Assembly: GCA_027596945.1 (NCBI GenBank)
Contig: JADGJH010001280.1
Coordinates: 1-10,919, forward strand
Direction: 5' to 3'
DNA length: 10,919 bases
From: Physocladia obscura
Taxonomy: Eukaryota > Chytridiomycota > Chytridiomycetes > Chytridiales > Chytriomycetaceae
Every line of letters begins with the position of its first letter. Position 1 is the first letter of the stretch. Under the pieces are notes generated by a model. The model saw only the letters and a program-made list of their open reading frames with translations, did no database searches and was not told where the DNA came from. The position numbers were made by a program, and so were the translations under genes. Below are positions 1 to 8,014 of the stretch, piece after piece.

Positions 1-131
1 TGAGACAAAATGGTCGTGATTGTGAATCACAAATTTTTCAATTTTTTTTTTTTTTCCCATCAATCGCGCCATGTCGCAATCGATGATTTCCGCATTCGTC
101 ATCGAAATATATATATACACGAGGGAAAAAG
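1..131 (+). promoter_or_regulatory. Upstream region of the GGCT-like gene
   Basis: This short non-coding leader holds a T14 run at 42-55, a small inverted repeat (GTGATT at 16-21 and AATCAC at 25-30, three-base loop), an alternating AT stretch at about 107-117 and a purine-rich GAGGGAAAAAG directly before the ATG at 132. The A-rich run before the start codon resembles the context at 5744-5761 and 7026-7041 in this window, so it may be the normal translation-start context of this organism. No TATA box or known factor site can be assigned with confidence, and part of the promoter may lie outside the window. Confidence 0.35.
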
Positions 132-1403
132 ATGGGGGCAAAAACTAAGGCTTGGTTAAATATGATGGACGTAACTTTGACAGTGGCTGAGGCTGCGGGA
201 GAAACGGTGACAGATAGTTCTCTGTCGCCGAAGTCTGCGCTGGCCCAGCCCTTGTCTTTTGAGTCTGTCGAGTCTGAACCGCCGCCGCAACAGCAACTTC
301 GTAACGAACGAAAGAAGGAAGTTCACCTTGAGGTTCACGAATCTAAAAGAAAGTGGGAACGAGAACTGCCTGCCGTTGGCACTGAGTACGAGCGTGTTGA
401 CAGATTCCGTGACGCCACCAAGAGCAACATCACAATTGATACCAATAACAACAACGCCACTACCGCCACCGGCAGCAGCGCCATTGATAGCGGTGCGACG
501 ACGCCTCCTCCCGTCACGGCAAAGCGTGCCAGCAGCCGCGAAGCTGTACTGTCATCGGCCAAACGTCGGATGTTGCAGCACCCTTCAACCAAGGAAGCCC
601 AGCCGACAGCCCAGTCGACTCAAGAAACAGTGGCAATCGCAGGAGAGACAGAGACGGCGAAAACAAACACTGATTCCGACGACATGGTTTATGTGTTTGG
701 GTACGGGTCGCTTATCAATATGCAGTCGCTTCGTCGGACGGTGGGTAGCGACCACGACGGCAGCAACGACGACAACGACGTGGTTGTGCCGTGCGTGGTG
801 CGTGGGTTCCGGCGGGCCTGGCGTTTCCGCTGCAAACGCCGCGAGTACACGGCTGTGTCGCTGCATCCAGTAGATGGCGTGAATATTACAGATTTAGAGG
901 TGTGTGCCGAGTGTGCCAATGGCGTGCTTGTAAAGGTGCGGCGCGAGCGGCTCCCCTTGTTGGACGCGCGCGAATGTGGCTATGAACGCACGCGCATCCC
1001 ACCAGAACTGGTTACTACTGGCGTGTATGGTGGCCGCGCACTTACCCTCGCGTGTTTGCAGAACACACCCATCTACGCATACACACTGCCGGACGATCCC
1101 GCCTTGGAAATCCACTCTTCGTCGGAAAAGACTCCTGTGCCCCAATCGTATCTGGACTGTATCCTGCATGGTGCTCTCGACCTACACCCTACCTTTGCCC
1201 ACGACTTTGTTCGCCAGACCCATGGTTGGGATGATGTCTACTGGCTCAATGACCGCGATGCTGAAGACCCGGTTCGTCGCTATGTTTGTGACGAGAAAGC
1301 GAACGAAGCGCCCCCACCATCAAATATTTTGCAGACAATCGACGATATTCTTAAGCATCATATTCCCGATGCATTTCAAGCCCGTGTTCAGGTCCAACTT
1401 TGA
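132..1403 (+). CDS. Gamma-glutamylcyclotransferase-like (GGCT/AIG2 superfamily) protein
   Basis: Single-exon gene of 423 residues with an ATG start after GAAAAAG. Residues 1-184 look disordered: rich in Ser, Thr, Ala and Gln, with an Asn run near residue 105 and basic KRR-type patches, and no recognisable domain. The GGCT-like domain begins at Met185 with the family signature YVFGYGSLI (187-195), the glycine-rich loop that binds the gamma-glutamyl substrate, followed by MQSLRRT as in AIG2/GGCT-like proteins. The motif LDARECGYER places the expected catalytic acid at Glu281. Family members cyclise gamma-glutamyl groups, releasing 5-oxoproline from gamma-glutamyl amino acids or glutathione; the substrate here cannot be told. 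The FGYGSL form is shared with ChaC, but the following residues fit the broader GGCT-like group better. The domain ends around residue 385 (GWDDVYWLNDRD). The gene is visibly more GC-rich than its neighbours and has no intron. Domain call firm, substrate open. Confidence 0.85.
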   Translation: MGAKTKAWLNMMDVTLTVAEAAGETVTDSSLSPKSALAQPLSFESVESEPPPQQQLRNERKKEVHLEVHESKRKWERELPAVGTEYERVDRFRDATKSNITIDTNNNNATTATGSSAIDSGATTPPPVTAKRASSREAVLSSAKRRMLQHPSTKEAQPTAQSTQETVAIAGETETAKTNTDSDDMVYVFGYGSLINMQSLRRTVGSDHDGSNDDNDVVVPCVVRGFRRAWRFRCKRREYTAVSLHPVDGVNITDLEVCAECANGVLVKVRRERLPLLDARECGYERTRIPPELVTTGVYGGRALTLACLQNTPIYAYTLPDDPALEIHSSSEKTPVPQSYLDCILHGALDLHPTFAHDFVRQTHGWDDVYWLNDRDAEDPVRRYVCDEKANEAPPPSNILQTIDDILKHHIPDAFQARVQVQL

Positions 1404-2079
1404 TCTGTTTTCTCTCTCGTTCATCTTTATTATCTGTTTTCAGCATCCACCCTTTTTTTCTTCTTAATACCCCGTCGATTTTGCAATACATATTTGTTAT
1501 ATTTGATTTTTACTGGTTGTTTGTTGTAATTTTTTGGTCATTACATTTCAACTCCCGTCCATTTACGCCCAGGTCTCAACACCGTCCCACATGGACTAAC
1601 ACATCCGGGCATTGGAAACTGTTTGTCTTTACAAATTTATTAAAGTTGGCACACTTTCTATGTTTGTTTTTGTGAACTCAATGACACTCGATAACAGCAC
1701 TTACATCTTACATTCTCTGCAAATTATTGTTTTGCAGTTAGAGTCCGCGCGTTTGTTGCTCTCACGTTTGGTTGATTTCTGCGATTGTCCTAAAATCTTT
1801 CTTGTCGTCACAACAATGTTGAAAAAATCTAAGAGCAAGGAAGCATTCATCTTCACTATCAGTGGTTTCTTATAATAACATATTTATTCGCTGTTATTCC
1901 AATCAACTCTACAACGATTTTTGGATGACAAAAATATGGCATTTGACTCGGTTTTGAATTTTGAATGTGTACATCGCTTGAATCTATGTGATGATGTAAT
2001 GTGATCAGCAATCAAAAGCAGAGGTTTGTGGTTTGACTCAAATTTCCAGAAAAAAAATCTCGAAAATCTCAAATCGGTT
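1404..2079. other. Intergenic region, no supported gene
   Basis: About 680 nt between the GGCT-like stop and the TBC-protein ATG. It is pyrimidine-rich on the plus strand just after 1404, as expected for a 3' UTR, and has a TTTATTAAAG element near 1637-1646 but no canonical AATAAA for the upstream gene. A short ATG-initiated reading frame begins at 1816 (MLKKSKSKEAF...) and stops after about 20 codons; it cannot be joined in phase to the AG acceptor at 2048-2049. A TTTCCAG at 2043-2049 could be the 3' end of a 5'-UTR intron of the TBC gene. I see no tRNA, repeat or mobile element. Confidence 0.5.
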
Positions 2080-4235
2080 ATGATCACCAAGCTTCCGCCT
2101 GTGCACATTCGTGAATTCAAGGCTGACAAGAAGAAGCCAGCCAACTGTAACGAGAATTCGCATCGAGAGCATGGTCACGACTCACCGGCGGCCATTGGAA
2201 AAATTGACCTGAATCAAGTGTCGGCGCCGAACCATCTCAGCGCCGAGTTAAAACAAAACAAAACAATCAGCGAGATTGACGACAACAACATCAAGACTAG
2301 CGTTGATGATAGCTGTGACATTGATTCTAGTTGTGCACTATCTGCCCTTATGAAAGGAGTTTCGCTGCCTCCGTTAATCCAATCTCCAGCTGTGTCTCTA
2401 TTCACCGTCTCCGGATTGCCCGTTATTGCACCGTATAATTTCTGTTCCAATTCGCCGAGTACCCACGTGTCAGATCGAGAGGCTGCCATTTTTGATTCAC
2501 AGTCTTTGGAATCTAATAATGAAACAATCGTTTTTACCGATTGCCCCATCGCTTCTCCTTCTCTACGCAAGGCGATTCTGTCTCGAAGTTCAACTACACT
2601 TACTGAGAATCATAGTGACATTGAGTCATTTGTCGCAGTTGTTGGCGTCAAGAAACAAACCAGTGCAGAAACACTAATGGAAGTGGGCTCCAATTTCTTG
2701 GAGGAAAGTCCAGCTTCTGTTTTGGAGCACCGCTCTGACTCAATAAATAAGCCTCCCAAAACTCTAGCCGAGTTATTTCAGACATTTCGGTCGAAGTCGC
2801 CGTTTGCTCAAAATGAATTGCCGGCATCAACATCCAGTCATCAGCAATCGGAGCTCAACGGAAGAAGTTTATCTTTTAATTTGAAAGCGGCAATCCAAAC
2901 AAAACTAGATCGTTCAAGATCATTCAGATCTTTGAGCAACTCCATGAAACGAAAACAAAATGTACCAAATGCTCCTCCTTTGGTTTCTGCATTAGTCAAG
3001 ACAACTCGCCAGAAGCCTGCAAAAATTTGCTTTGATGCACTTGACGATGATTTTTTATTGTCAAATAAGCCAGATGATGCAAGTCAAGAGTTTTTAGGCA
3101 TTTTTCATCCACTTTTAACTGATTCTACGACACTGGACCTTTCACTGAATAACCGAACTATGAGCGAATTCCCCTGTCAACCTTTGGCAAATGAATCAGA
3201 CATTTTATCACGCCCGATACCGAAAATTCCGGACTTTGATTTTCGTGACACTGAAAAAATGATTGTGCATTTGACAGCTCCTGGAGGATATCCCAATTCA
3301 TCGCGTGGTCGAATTTGGCTCAAGTTGATTGCTGGTACCAAAGATGTTACCCGCTATGAAAGAGAGTTTTCTCTCAATTTTCATTGCGTTTGTACAATTG
3401 GATCAGATATTGATCGAGAAGTTGATGCATTTACTAGGTTTCCTGAACGAGCAGACTCTCTGAAAAAAATTCTACGCGCATTTGAAAATCGCGAAGGAGG
3501 ATATACAAATGCAATGCTTCCCATCGCGTACCTTTTGTTGACGTATATGTCGCAAGAGAAGGCTTATGCTGCGCTTGTGTATTTGTATTCTACGAAAGAT
3601 GATTCGAAATCCAAAACAAGCTTACGTTTTCCGAGAAACACAACCATCAAAAACGCAGGTTATGGATTTGGTACGCTGTCAACAAAGGACAAACTTTCGG
3701 AGCTGATTTTTCTTCACGAGAAATTATTAGCTGATTGGGCGCCAAATGTTGCACGAAAACTGGTTAGAAACACACAATTCCCCAGTTATTTCATCATTAA
3801 CTTTTTAACAATTCGCAGGCAATTTTTTCAATTACTTCAATGGATTATGTCGCAAATTGGTTTATTACACTCTTTGAATCATGCTACTCATCGCACAGCC
3901 ATCTTTCTAATCCGTCGATACTTCCGTTCCGTGTATATTTACGCATTATGGATATATTATTCACATACGGAATATACGTGATTCCTGTTATCAGCGCATC
4001 ATTGTTGATGTGGCACGAGGCAACGATTGAATGTATAACTAGGGAAGAGCTTTTTGCATTTTTAGCTGGTGCGGGTCGAAACGGTGTGTCATGCAAATGG
4101 GATGGGATAGACGAGGATAATTTTGTCGAGGCTGTTGCAAAAAATTGGGTTAATGTTTCCTCTCAAAAGGAAAAAGGTTGGAGAAGGTTGGCCCCATTGG
4201 ATATTATTAAGGGAGATTTCAGGCGGACAAAATGA
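2080..4235 (+). CDS. TBC-domain (Rab GTPase-activating-like) protein with variant Gln finger
   Basis: Two exons, 2080-3762 and 3819-4235, joined across a 56-nt phase-0 intron (GTTAGA...CGCAG), giving 699 residues. The ATG at 2080 is the first in frame; the frame is open upstream to at least 2026, so a further 5' exon is possible. Residues 1 to about 385 are Ser/Asn-rich with no recognised domain. The TBC domain spans about 390-640: RGRIW at 409-413; IGSDIDR with Asp443 and Arg446 matching the IxxDxxR arginine-finger motif; GGYTNAM where families have GYxQGM; and, after the intron, YVANWFITLFE then YLRIMDILF, the late TBC helices. TBC proteins stimulate GTP hydrolysis by Rabs in membrane traffic using the Arg and Gln fingers. 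Here the Gln position is Asn477, so activity may be reduced or atypical. The gene converges on GCAT with only 28 nt between stops. Confidence 0.82.
3763..3818 (+). other. Intron of the TBC gene
   Basis: A 56-nt GT-AG intron (donor GTTAGA, acceptor TTCGCAG). Without splicing the frame ends at 3981 and loses the conserved second half of the TBC domain. With splicing the codon for Leu at 3760-3762 joins Ala at 3819 in phase 0 and the reading frame continues into WFITLFE and RIMDILF, which belong to the same domain. This continuity is the main evidence. Confidence 0.85.
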
Positions 4236-4239
4236 TAGT

Positions 4240-4245
4240 TTTATT
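4240..4245 (-). terminator. Poly(A) signal AATAAA for GCAT
   Basis: TTTATT on the plus strand reads AATAAA on the minus strand, 18 nt beyond the GCAT stop codon (4264-4266) and inside the 28-nt gap between the two convergent stops. Cleavage 10-30 nt further on would fall at or past the TBC stop, so the GCAT 3' UTR should overlap the TBC coding strand in antisense. Confidence 0.6.
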
Positions 4246-4263
4246 TTTCGGTTATCAGTAATT

Positions 4264-5743
4264 TTATAGTTTAGGTTGTACTTTGATTAATGTTTCCAAA
4301 TGTTGCGCTTTTCTCGAACATTCAATAAAAGCATCAACACAATCATTGATTTGTTTGGTGGTGTGAATAGCACTAAGTTGAACTCGAATCCGCGCTTCGC
4401 CTTTTGGCACGACAGGGAAACTAAATCCAATCACATAAATTCCTTTGGTCAACATATCATCAGCAATTTGACTAGCAAGCTTCGCGTCACCGAGCATAAC
4501 TGGAACAATAGGATGGTCATCGCCTTTTAATGTAAATCCTGCTGCAACCATACGGCTGCGGAACAATTTGGTATTTGCCTGCAATTGTGCAATCAACTTT
4601 GGTCCCTCCGAGTCAATCAAATCAAAAGCCTTGCTGGCTGCACCAACAACAGCAGGTGGGAGAGTGTTTGAGAACAAGTATGGGCGAGAACGTTGGCGAA
4701 GAAGACTGACAATTTCTTTTGAAGCTGCTGTGTAACCGCCTGAAGCTCCACTAACTGCTTTTCCAAGAGTCGAATTGATAATATCAATACGATCTTCAAC
4801 ACCAAAATATTCCGGTGTGCCACGACCTGTCTTTCCAAAGAATCCCGTCGAGTGACATTCATCTGAGAAAAAGGAAAGGGTTAAAAAAAAATAGCCTATT
4901 GCCAGAAATTTAATTTTAACAAACCAATGAAAACTATTGCATTATATTTATCAGCAAGGTTACAAATTTTGTCTAATGGAGCAACTTTCCCGTCCATACT
5001 AAACACACCATCAGTTGCGATCAATTTAATTCTGGCACCACCAGCATCAGCTTCTTTTAAACGTTCTTCTAAATCAGACATATCACAGTTCTTGTATCTG
5101 TACTGTGTCATTAACTACTAAAATCCGAAGAAACAAAAATAACAAAACAAAAAACCGCCAACCTCAGTCTTTTTGCCTTACACAACCGAATTCCATCAAT
5201 AATACTTGCATGATTTAAGGCATCAGATATAACCGCGTCATTTTCTCCCAACAACGTCTCGAAAATTCCGGCATTAGCATCGAAACACGATGCATACAAG
5301 ATTGAGTCCTCCTTTTTATGAAATTTGGCGATTTTTCCCTCAAGATTTTTGTGAATATCTTGGGTTCCGCAAATAAAGCGGACGGAAGATAAGCCAGCAC
5401 CATGCGAGTCTATCGCAGTTTTTGCAGCATCGCGGATCGCCGGATGACCAGCAAACCCGAGATAATTGTTCGCGCAAAAATTTACTACAGTTTTTCCGCC
5501 AGAAACATGAATTTGTGATGATTGGGCTGATGTGATAATACGTTCGTTCTGTCGATTTTCCATTACTTGATTGATAATCAACCCACAAGACAGATAGTTT
5601 TATTTTTCATCATTGATGGATCATCAACGTATAAACAGATCGGAACAAACTTTAAACGTTCCAGCGGCAATGATTTCGTCCAGCTGCTTTGACACGATTG
5701 CTTTGACTGCATCGCGACCCGTAGAATATGGTCGTCTCTGCAT
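4264..5743 (-). CDS. GCAT: Glycine C-acetyltransferase (2-amino-3-ketobutyrate CoA ligase), mitochondrial
   Basis: Four exons on the minus strand: 5743-5651, 5548-5163, 5097-4925 and 4862-4264, with introns of 102, 65 and 62 nt, all GT...CAG. The spliced protein has 416 residues, close to animal GCAT. It is a fold-type I PLP enzyme (alpha-oxoamine synthase family) that converts 2-amino-3-ketobutyrate plus CoA to glycine and acetyl-CoA. Near-identity to the bacterial Kbl family shows in [55 protein letters not shown] and [11 protein letters not shown]. The PLP-ring aspartate and histidine are in DECHSTG (Asp218, His221), and the Schiff-base lysine is in [12 protein letters not shown] (Lys252). 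Exon 1 encodes 31 residues beginning MQRRPYSTG, basic with an RxY-S site typical of a mitochondrial presequence. Asp218 is split across the third intron. TDH, the preceding enzyme in the pathway, is head-to-head with it across 141 bp. Confidence 0.95.
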
Positions 5744-5884
5744 TTTTTTTTTTTTTTTTTTCGGGGAAATCCGGAATTCAGCTGATTCATACAGTGCATC
5801 ACCTTTTCCTTTCTTTCCAGAAATAGCAACAAAGCTTGAACCGGAAAAGAAAGCTGAAAAAGTAAAGGGTCAAATTCCTGCAAA
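5744..5884. promoter_or_regulatory. Bidirectional promoter between GCAT and TDH
   Basis: The 141 nt between the two divergent start codons must contain both promoters and both 5' leaders, unless these overlap the coding exons. Seen directly: an 18-base A run (minus strand) directly before the GCAT ATG, two direct copies of CCGGAA exactly 70 nt apart (5771-5776 and 5841-5846), a GAATTCAGCTG stretch near 5774-5784, a pyrimidine run ending in CCAG at 5820, and a purine-rich GGAAAAGAAAGCTGAAAAAG block at 5843-5862. The CCGGAA copies are candidates for a shared regulator, but six-base matches occur often by chance. The pyrimidine-CCAG at 5820 could instead be a 3' splice site of a 5'-UTR intron of TDH. 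Confidence 0.7.
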
Positions 5885-6973
5885 ATGTTTTTTCCGGCTT
5901 CCATTCGCTCCTTTGCAACTGTTGCGACGACTCGCAATCCGCGAATCTTGGTTACAGGTTCCCTTGGCCAATTAGGCACTGGCTTAGTTTCGCTTCTCAG
6001 GTTTTGTTTCATGGTCATTAACATCTCCGCGTTTATCCTTAATTTTATAATGCAGGAATAAGTATGGTGCACAGAATGTCATTGCCTCGGATGTCCGGAA
6101 ACCAAGCACTGATATAAAAAAAGCCGGTCCGTACGTCTTTGCCGATGTTCTCAACTTCCAGCAATTAGAAACGATAGTTGTAGACCAAGAGATCGACTGG
6201 ATCATAAACTTGTCAGCCTTGCTTAGTGCTGTCGGTGAACAACACATGGAACGCGCACTTGCAATCAATATGAGTGGATTTGCAAACACTTTGGAGTTGG
6301 CGAAGAAGCACAATCTCAGAATTATGTGCCCTTCAACTATAGGCGCTTTTGGTCCGACAACACCAAGAGAGATGACGCCCGATTTGACAACTATGCGTCC
6401 AACAACAATCTATGGAATAACTAAAATTCACGTTGAATTGATGGGTGAATATTACAACAAGAGATTTGGCGTAGATTTCAGATGCTTGCGGTATCCTGGA
6501 ATTATCTCTGCTGACACAGAACCAGGCGGCGGAACAACAGGTGATAAAGAAAAAAATGGGAAAAATTTGTTGACACAAATTTTTTAGATTATGCGGTCCA
6601 AATTTTTCATTCCGCACTAAAGGAGAAGAAATATAACTGCTATCTCGGTCCAGAAACTACATTGCCAATGATGTACCTACCTGATTGTTTAGAAGGCACT
6701 GTCTCATTCCTCTCTGCGCCAACCGAGTCTTTAACTCAACGAACATACAACGTGGCTGCGTTCAGTTTTTCTCCTCAGGAGATTGCAGCTAAAATTAAAG
6801 AACGAATTCCGGAGTTTGAAATAACTTATGCTCCTGACTCTCGACAAAAAATTGCAGACAGTTGGCCAAAAAGCTTAGATGACAAAATGGCACGAAAGGA
6901 TTGGGGTTGGACGAATAAGTACGATCTAGACGGGATGGTTGATGATATGTTAACCAAGCTAAACAAAGAATAA
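5885..6973 (+). CDS. TDH: L-threonine 3-dehydrogenase, SDR type, mitochondrial
   Basis: Three exons, 5885-6000, 6056-6540 and 6588-6973, with introns of 55 nt (GTTTTG...GCAG, phase 2) and 47 nt (GTGATA...TTTAG, phase 1), giving 328 residues. It is an extended short-chain dehydrogenase related to UDP-galactose epimerase, not the zinc-dependent enzyme of E. coli. It oxidises L-threonine to 2-amino-3-ketobutyrate with NAD+. Visible motifs: VTGSLGQLG (GxxGxxG dinucleotide loop at Gly25-Gly31), IINLSALLSAVGE, CPSTIGAFGPT with Ser132/Thr133, YGITK (Tyr158 and Lys162, the YxxxK pair), FRCLRYPGIISAD, PGGGTTDYAVQIFH across intron 2, LPMMYLPDCL and ARKDWGW near the end, all hallmarks of animal TDH. The first 17 residues (MFFPASIRSFATVATTR) are basic, hydroxylated and acid-free, as in a mitochondrial presequence. 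It shares a promoter with GCAT, the next pathway enzyme. Confidence 0.95.
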
Positions 6974-7096
6974 TGATTAGTTCCTTCACTTAAACCTTTG
7001 TTCTCGTTTTACAATTATCGTTGGCAAAAAAAAAAAAAAAGATGGATTTCTGGTTTTTTGGTGGCAAAATTTTTCGAAAAAGTAACTGGAAAGTGC

Positions 7097-7991
7097 ATGG
7101 ATCTCCCCCGAAAGCTTAAGATCACTCACAAAGAACCGGGCACAGACGTCCGTATTGCACCGCTCGGAACATTTGTTGCAGAGCCGGGTGATGTCATGCC
7201 ACTGTTTCAAAAGTTCAATTTTTACCTCTCGGTAAATTGATTTACCAAATGAAACTGAACTTACGCTGGAAATTGAATAGACTCCTGAAATCCGCAAGTT
7301 CACAGAGTCTGTACCGATATTAACGCTGCTTCCGTGGACAGATGGCTCGTCGTTAGCGCATATGACGCCATACCACGACATCAATGATTCTGATCGCATT
7401 GGTTTCAATATTGCGATTGCCAGTGCTAGTGGTGAAAACGAATACATGTTTCACTTGCCAACTGAGGGCCGGATAATTAAGGAGGTATGTACGTTTGTCG
7501 GCGCGTGGGGTGTTTACCGCTGGAAGAGAACTGGCGCTGCTGTTGATGTTGCAAGTATCCAGTCGTTTTATGCTGAAGCATATAAGGCCGGACCCATCAG
7601 TTTCGCGCTCGAATTTACTCCGCATGAAGATAACAACCACTCTTCAGCTTCCCAGGCTCCAAAGAAAACAGGCTGGAAATCGCTTTTCAAGCTTCCCAGT
7701 TTTAAAGAATCTTCTGTTGCCACATTTGTTCTTCAGCCCATCCAGCGAGGCTCATTTACCGGTGAGCTGATTTTAAAGGACAGTGTACACTGGGAAGACT
7801 CAGCCGAAGAGTACACTTTGGTGGCAATGTCTGCGGTGGCATTCATTTACGGGCTTGGTTACCGTGAACTTGTGCTCAAGTTTAAATACAGGTATATGGA
7901 GCCGCATTTGGATATGGGTAGTGCGACCCCACTTAAAACGGATGTTGAGAATGCTGAGAGACAGCAAAGTGCTGGTCCAACAGAAAAATAA
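7097..7991 (+). CDS. Unrecognised protein, 281 residues, N-terminus uncertain
   Basis: Two exons, 7097-7231 and 7281-7991, joined by a 49-nt phase-0 intron (GTAAAT...GAATAG). The acceptor TAG doubles as an in-frame stop, which supports splicing. I do not recognise the family. The product begins MDLPRKLKITHKEPG, has mixed beta-like stretches (FNIAIASA, ISFALEF, ATFVLQPI, ELVLKFKY), a Lys/Ser-rich linker around residues 165-185, one weakly hydrophobic segment (TLVAMSAVAFIYGLGY) and a polar tail. No signal peptide is seen. The ATG at 7097 is the first in this frame, but an ATG at 7042 in the next frame, after an A15 run and in the same AAAAAGATGG context as the first gene, looks like the more natural start; the two frames would join if one T were absent from the T run at 7070-7074. 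The start is therefore provisional. Confidence 0.65.
7232..7280 (+). other. Intron of the unrecognised gene
   Basis: A 49-nt AT-rich GT-AG intron (donor GTAAATTG, acceptor GAATAG). It links the frame ending in KFNFYLS with the frame starting TPEIRKF in phase 0; both flanks read as ordinary coding sequence, and each hits a stop within or at the edge of the intron if not spliced. Confidence 0.8.
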
Positions 7992-7992
7992 A
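7987..7992 (+). terminator. AATAAA overlapping the stop codon of the unrecognised gene
   Basis: AATAAA at 7987-7992 contains the TAA stop (7989-7991). It is the only canonical poly(A) signal between this gene and the next ATG at 8015, so if used, cleavage would fall close to or inside the start of the downstream gene. Confidence 0.45.
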
Positions 7993-8014
7993 TTTTTTGA
8001 GAGGGAGACAAATA

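Noticed and set aside
335..1169. Several antisense and shifted frames over the GGCT-like gene
   Set aside because: GC-rich coding sequence gives open shadow frames; only the frame from 132 carries the family motifs.
1816..1864. Possible first exon (MLKKSKSKEAF) of the TBC gene
   Set aside because: Its candidate GT donors leave phase 1, while the only good acceptor (2048-2049) needs phase 0.
1612..1875. 87-codon open frame in the intergenic region
   Set aside because: No domain, low-complexity hydrophobic composition and no splice partner in phase; not better than chance in AT-rich DNA.
2026..2079. TTG as the start of the TBC protein
   Set aside because: A non-ATG start is unlikely in a nuclear eukaryotic gene; the first ATG is at 2080, and the upstream frame may simply be 5' UTR or the end of another exon.
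5578..6072. Long open frame on the minus strand across the TDH/GCAT promoter
   Set aside because: It reads the A18 run as poly-Lys, runs antisense to TDH exon 1 and is out of frame with the GCAT first exon; a chance frame.
4264..6973. Recent bacterial transfer of a kbl-tdh operon
   Set aside because: Both genes carry typical short host introns and presequences and are divergent rather than co-directional, and the TDH is the SDR type; nothing in composition marks them as recently acquired.
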